DNA of 64,000 nt, from the NCBI RefSeq assembly GCF_009363895.1, contig NZ_CP045434.1, forward strand, positions 1,116,001-1,180,000, written 5' to 3'. The position numbers were made by a program, and so were the translations under genes. Origin of the DNA: Sphingomonas ginsengisoli An et al. 2013 (GTDB lineage Bacteria; Pseudomonadota; Alphaproteobacteria; Sphingomonadales; Sphingomonadaceae). The notes under the pieces are model-generated. The model was not told the DNA's origin. It was given only the letters and a program-made list of their open reading frames with translations, and ran no database searches. Of this stretch, positions 62,911 to 64,000 are shown piece by piece (the stretch's first letter is position 1; every line of letters begins with the position of its first letter).

Positions 62911-63087
62911 TTAGCGCTCCACGTTCACCAGATGCTGCACCTTGCGGAGCTGGCCGGCGACCTCGGGGGTCTCCTCCACCTCGACGGTGCGATGCATCTT
63001 GTTGAGGCCGAGACCGACCAGCGTCGCGCGCTGGGTCTTGTCGCGGCGGATCGGCGAACCCGTCTGGGTGATCTTGATGGTGGCCAT
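62911..63087 (-). CDS. rpmD: Ribosomal protein L30
   Basis: 58 residues from the ATG at 63087: [54 protein letters not shown]. It matches L30 over its whole length. The upstream extension to 63150 is not supported, as it runs into rpsE. It is 7 nt downstream of rpsE, consistent with the operon. Confidence 0.96.
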   Translation of the reverse strand: MATIKITQTGSPIRRDKTQRATLVGLGLNKMHRTVEVEETPEVAGQLRKVQHLVNVER

Positions 63088-63094
63088 GACAGGC

Positions 63095-63844
63095 TTACTC
63101 CGTGATCGCTTCGGCGGTCGCTTCCGCCTCGGCGCTGGCCATGCCGCCACGGCCGAGCAGGTCGGCGACCTTCTTGCCGCGACGCTGCGCCACCGAACGG
63201 GGGCTGGTCTGTTCCTTGAGCGCCTCGAAGGTCGCCCGGATCATGTTGTACGGGTTCGAGGTCCCGACCGACTTGGTGACCACGTCGGCGACGCCGAGGC
63301 TCTCGAAGATGGCGCGCATCGGGCCACCCGCGATGATCCCGGTCCCCGCCGGAGCGGTGCGGACGGTGACGCGGCCGGCACCGAAGTGACCGAGGCCGTC
63401 ATGGTGCAGGGTGCGGCCATCGCGCAGCGGCACGCGGATCATGGCCTTCTTGGCCGCCGCGGTCGCCTTGCTGATGGCTTCCGGCACTTCGCGCGCCTTG
63501 CCGTGACCGAAGCCAGCGCGGCCTTTGCCGTCGCCGACCACGACCAGCGCGGCAAAGCCGAAGCGCTTGCCGCCCTTCACGGTCTTGGAGACGCGATTGA
63601 TGTGGACCAGCTTCTCGATCAGCTCTTCGCCGTCGTCGTCGCCGCGCGGACCGCCACGACGATCGTCGCGCCGGCCACGGTTGCCGCCGCCGCGATTGTC
63701 ACGACCGCCGCCGGGGCCGCCACGGCCACGACCGCCGCGCGGACCGCGGCCCTCGGTGGCCGGCTGACCGGCGTCGGCGCCCTGGGCCGCCGGAGCCGCG
63801 TCGGGAGCACCCGCCTGGGTCTGGGTTTCAGTCTCGTCAGCCAT
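63095..63844 (-). CDS. rpsE: Ribosomal protein S5
   Basis: 249 residues from the ATG at 63844 (a GTG just before it is possible). S5 body: [51 protein letters not shown] and [41 protein letters not shown]. The N-terminal ~75 residues are an unusual Arg/Gly-rich extension (with [11 protein letters not shown]) absent from most S5 proteins but known in sphingomonads. Part of the small-subunit decoding region. Confidence 0.96.
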   Translation of the reverse strand: MADETETQTQAGAPDAAPAAQGADAGQPATEGRGPRGGRGRGGPGGGRDNRGGGNRGRRDDRRGGPRGDDDGEELIEKLVHINRVSKTVKGGKRFGFAALVVVGDGKGRAGFGHGKAREVPEAISKATAAAKKAMIRVPLRDGRTLHHDGLGHFGAGRVTVRTAPAGTGIIAGGPMRAIFESLGVADVVTKSVGTSNPYNMIRATFEALKEQTSPRSVAQRRGKKVADLLGRGGMASAEAEATAEAITE

Positions 63845-63847
63845 CAC

Positions 63848-64000
63848 TTAGAACTCCAGACCGCCCTCTCGGGCGGCGTCGGCCAGGGCCTTGACCCGGC
63901 CATGGAAGAGAAAACCGCCGCGGTCGAACACGACCCGGTCGACACCCGCCGCCTTGGCGCGCTCGGCGAGCGCCTTGCCGACAGCCTTGGCGCCCTCAGC
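63848..64000 (-). CDS. rplR: Ribosomal protein L18, C-terminal part (continues beyond the window)
   Basis: The minus strand from the window edge reads [43 protein letters not shown] and then a stop at 63848-63850. This is the C-terminus of L18. Only about 50 codons are in the window. It is directly upstream of rpsE in the spc-type order. Confidence 0.95.
   Translation of the reverse strand, partial: AEGAKAVGKALAERAKAAGVDRVVFDRGGFLFHGRVKALADAAREGGLEF

Noticed and set aside
1..64000. CRISPR array, tRNA or rRNA genes
   Set aside because: I saw no regularly spaced repeats and no recognisable tRNA or rRNA sequence on either strand.

Overview
The window is high-GC alphaproteobacterial DNA, most likely from Sphingomonadales. 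The anchors are a chromosomal spc-type ribosomal block on the minus strand at the right end (rplR-rpsE-rpmD-rplO-secY-adk), a MucR-type regulator, and split secreted Rhs/YD proteins. About 1-51 kb is accessory DNA; 51.2-64 kb is ordinary core chromosome.

1-19 kb is a defence-like region rich in nucleases. It holds a truncated HNH endonuclease, an AAA+ ATPase translationally coupled to a DUF6414 protein, a PD-(D/E)XK nuclease with a small partner, a PLD-like protein, a DUF6615 protein, a 1919-residue DUF4011-helicase-Vsr-like protein (the Hhe architecture), an HTH regulator divergent from an HsdR-N-like nuclease, and a NERD protein. A MucR-like gene closes it.

20-44 kb is the most unusual part. 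A compact VirB-type type IV secretion operon (virB2-3-4-6-8-9-10-11, most junctions overlapping by 4 nt) lies between two paralogous secreted Rhs loci, all on the minus strand. Each Rhs locus is split into two consecutive genes that both appear to carry secretion signals. The two share a nearly identical 1.7-kb core but end in different C-terminal tips, each followed by its own candidate immunity gene (Imm26 for one, a small membrane protein for the other). Satellite genes recur around them: a family of ~110-residue secreted proteins (three intact, one decayed), a 97-residue protein (two near-identical copies plus relics), and a one-YD-repeat secreted protein (two copies). A duplicated arm carries the last 28 codons of virB11, so one Rhs locus was probably copied from the other. 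Upstream of locus 2 lie a second VirB2-like pilin, an M15 peptidase-lytic transglycosylase fusion and a lipoprotein. No VirD4, VirB5 or VirB7 was recognised.

45-51 kb holds an L,D-transpeptidase-like protein, a DUF6232 membrane protein paired with a SIR2-like protein (a second candidate defence pair), and a ParB-methyltransferase/DUF5681 module of phage flavour.

51.2-64 kb contains an Mfd-like translocase, a secreted metallophosphoesterase, a CotH-like protein, a DUF4956 membrane protein, PPK2, a GlcD-type flavoprotein, dihydrofolate reductase, and the adk-secY-ribosomal protein block. All calls come from reading the sequence and from family knowledge; no database search was run.
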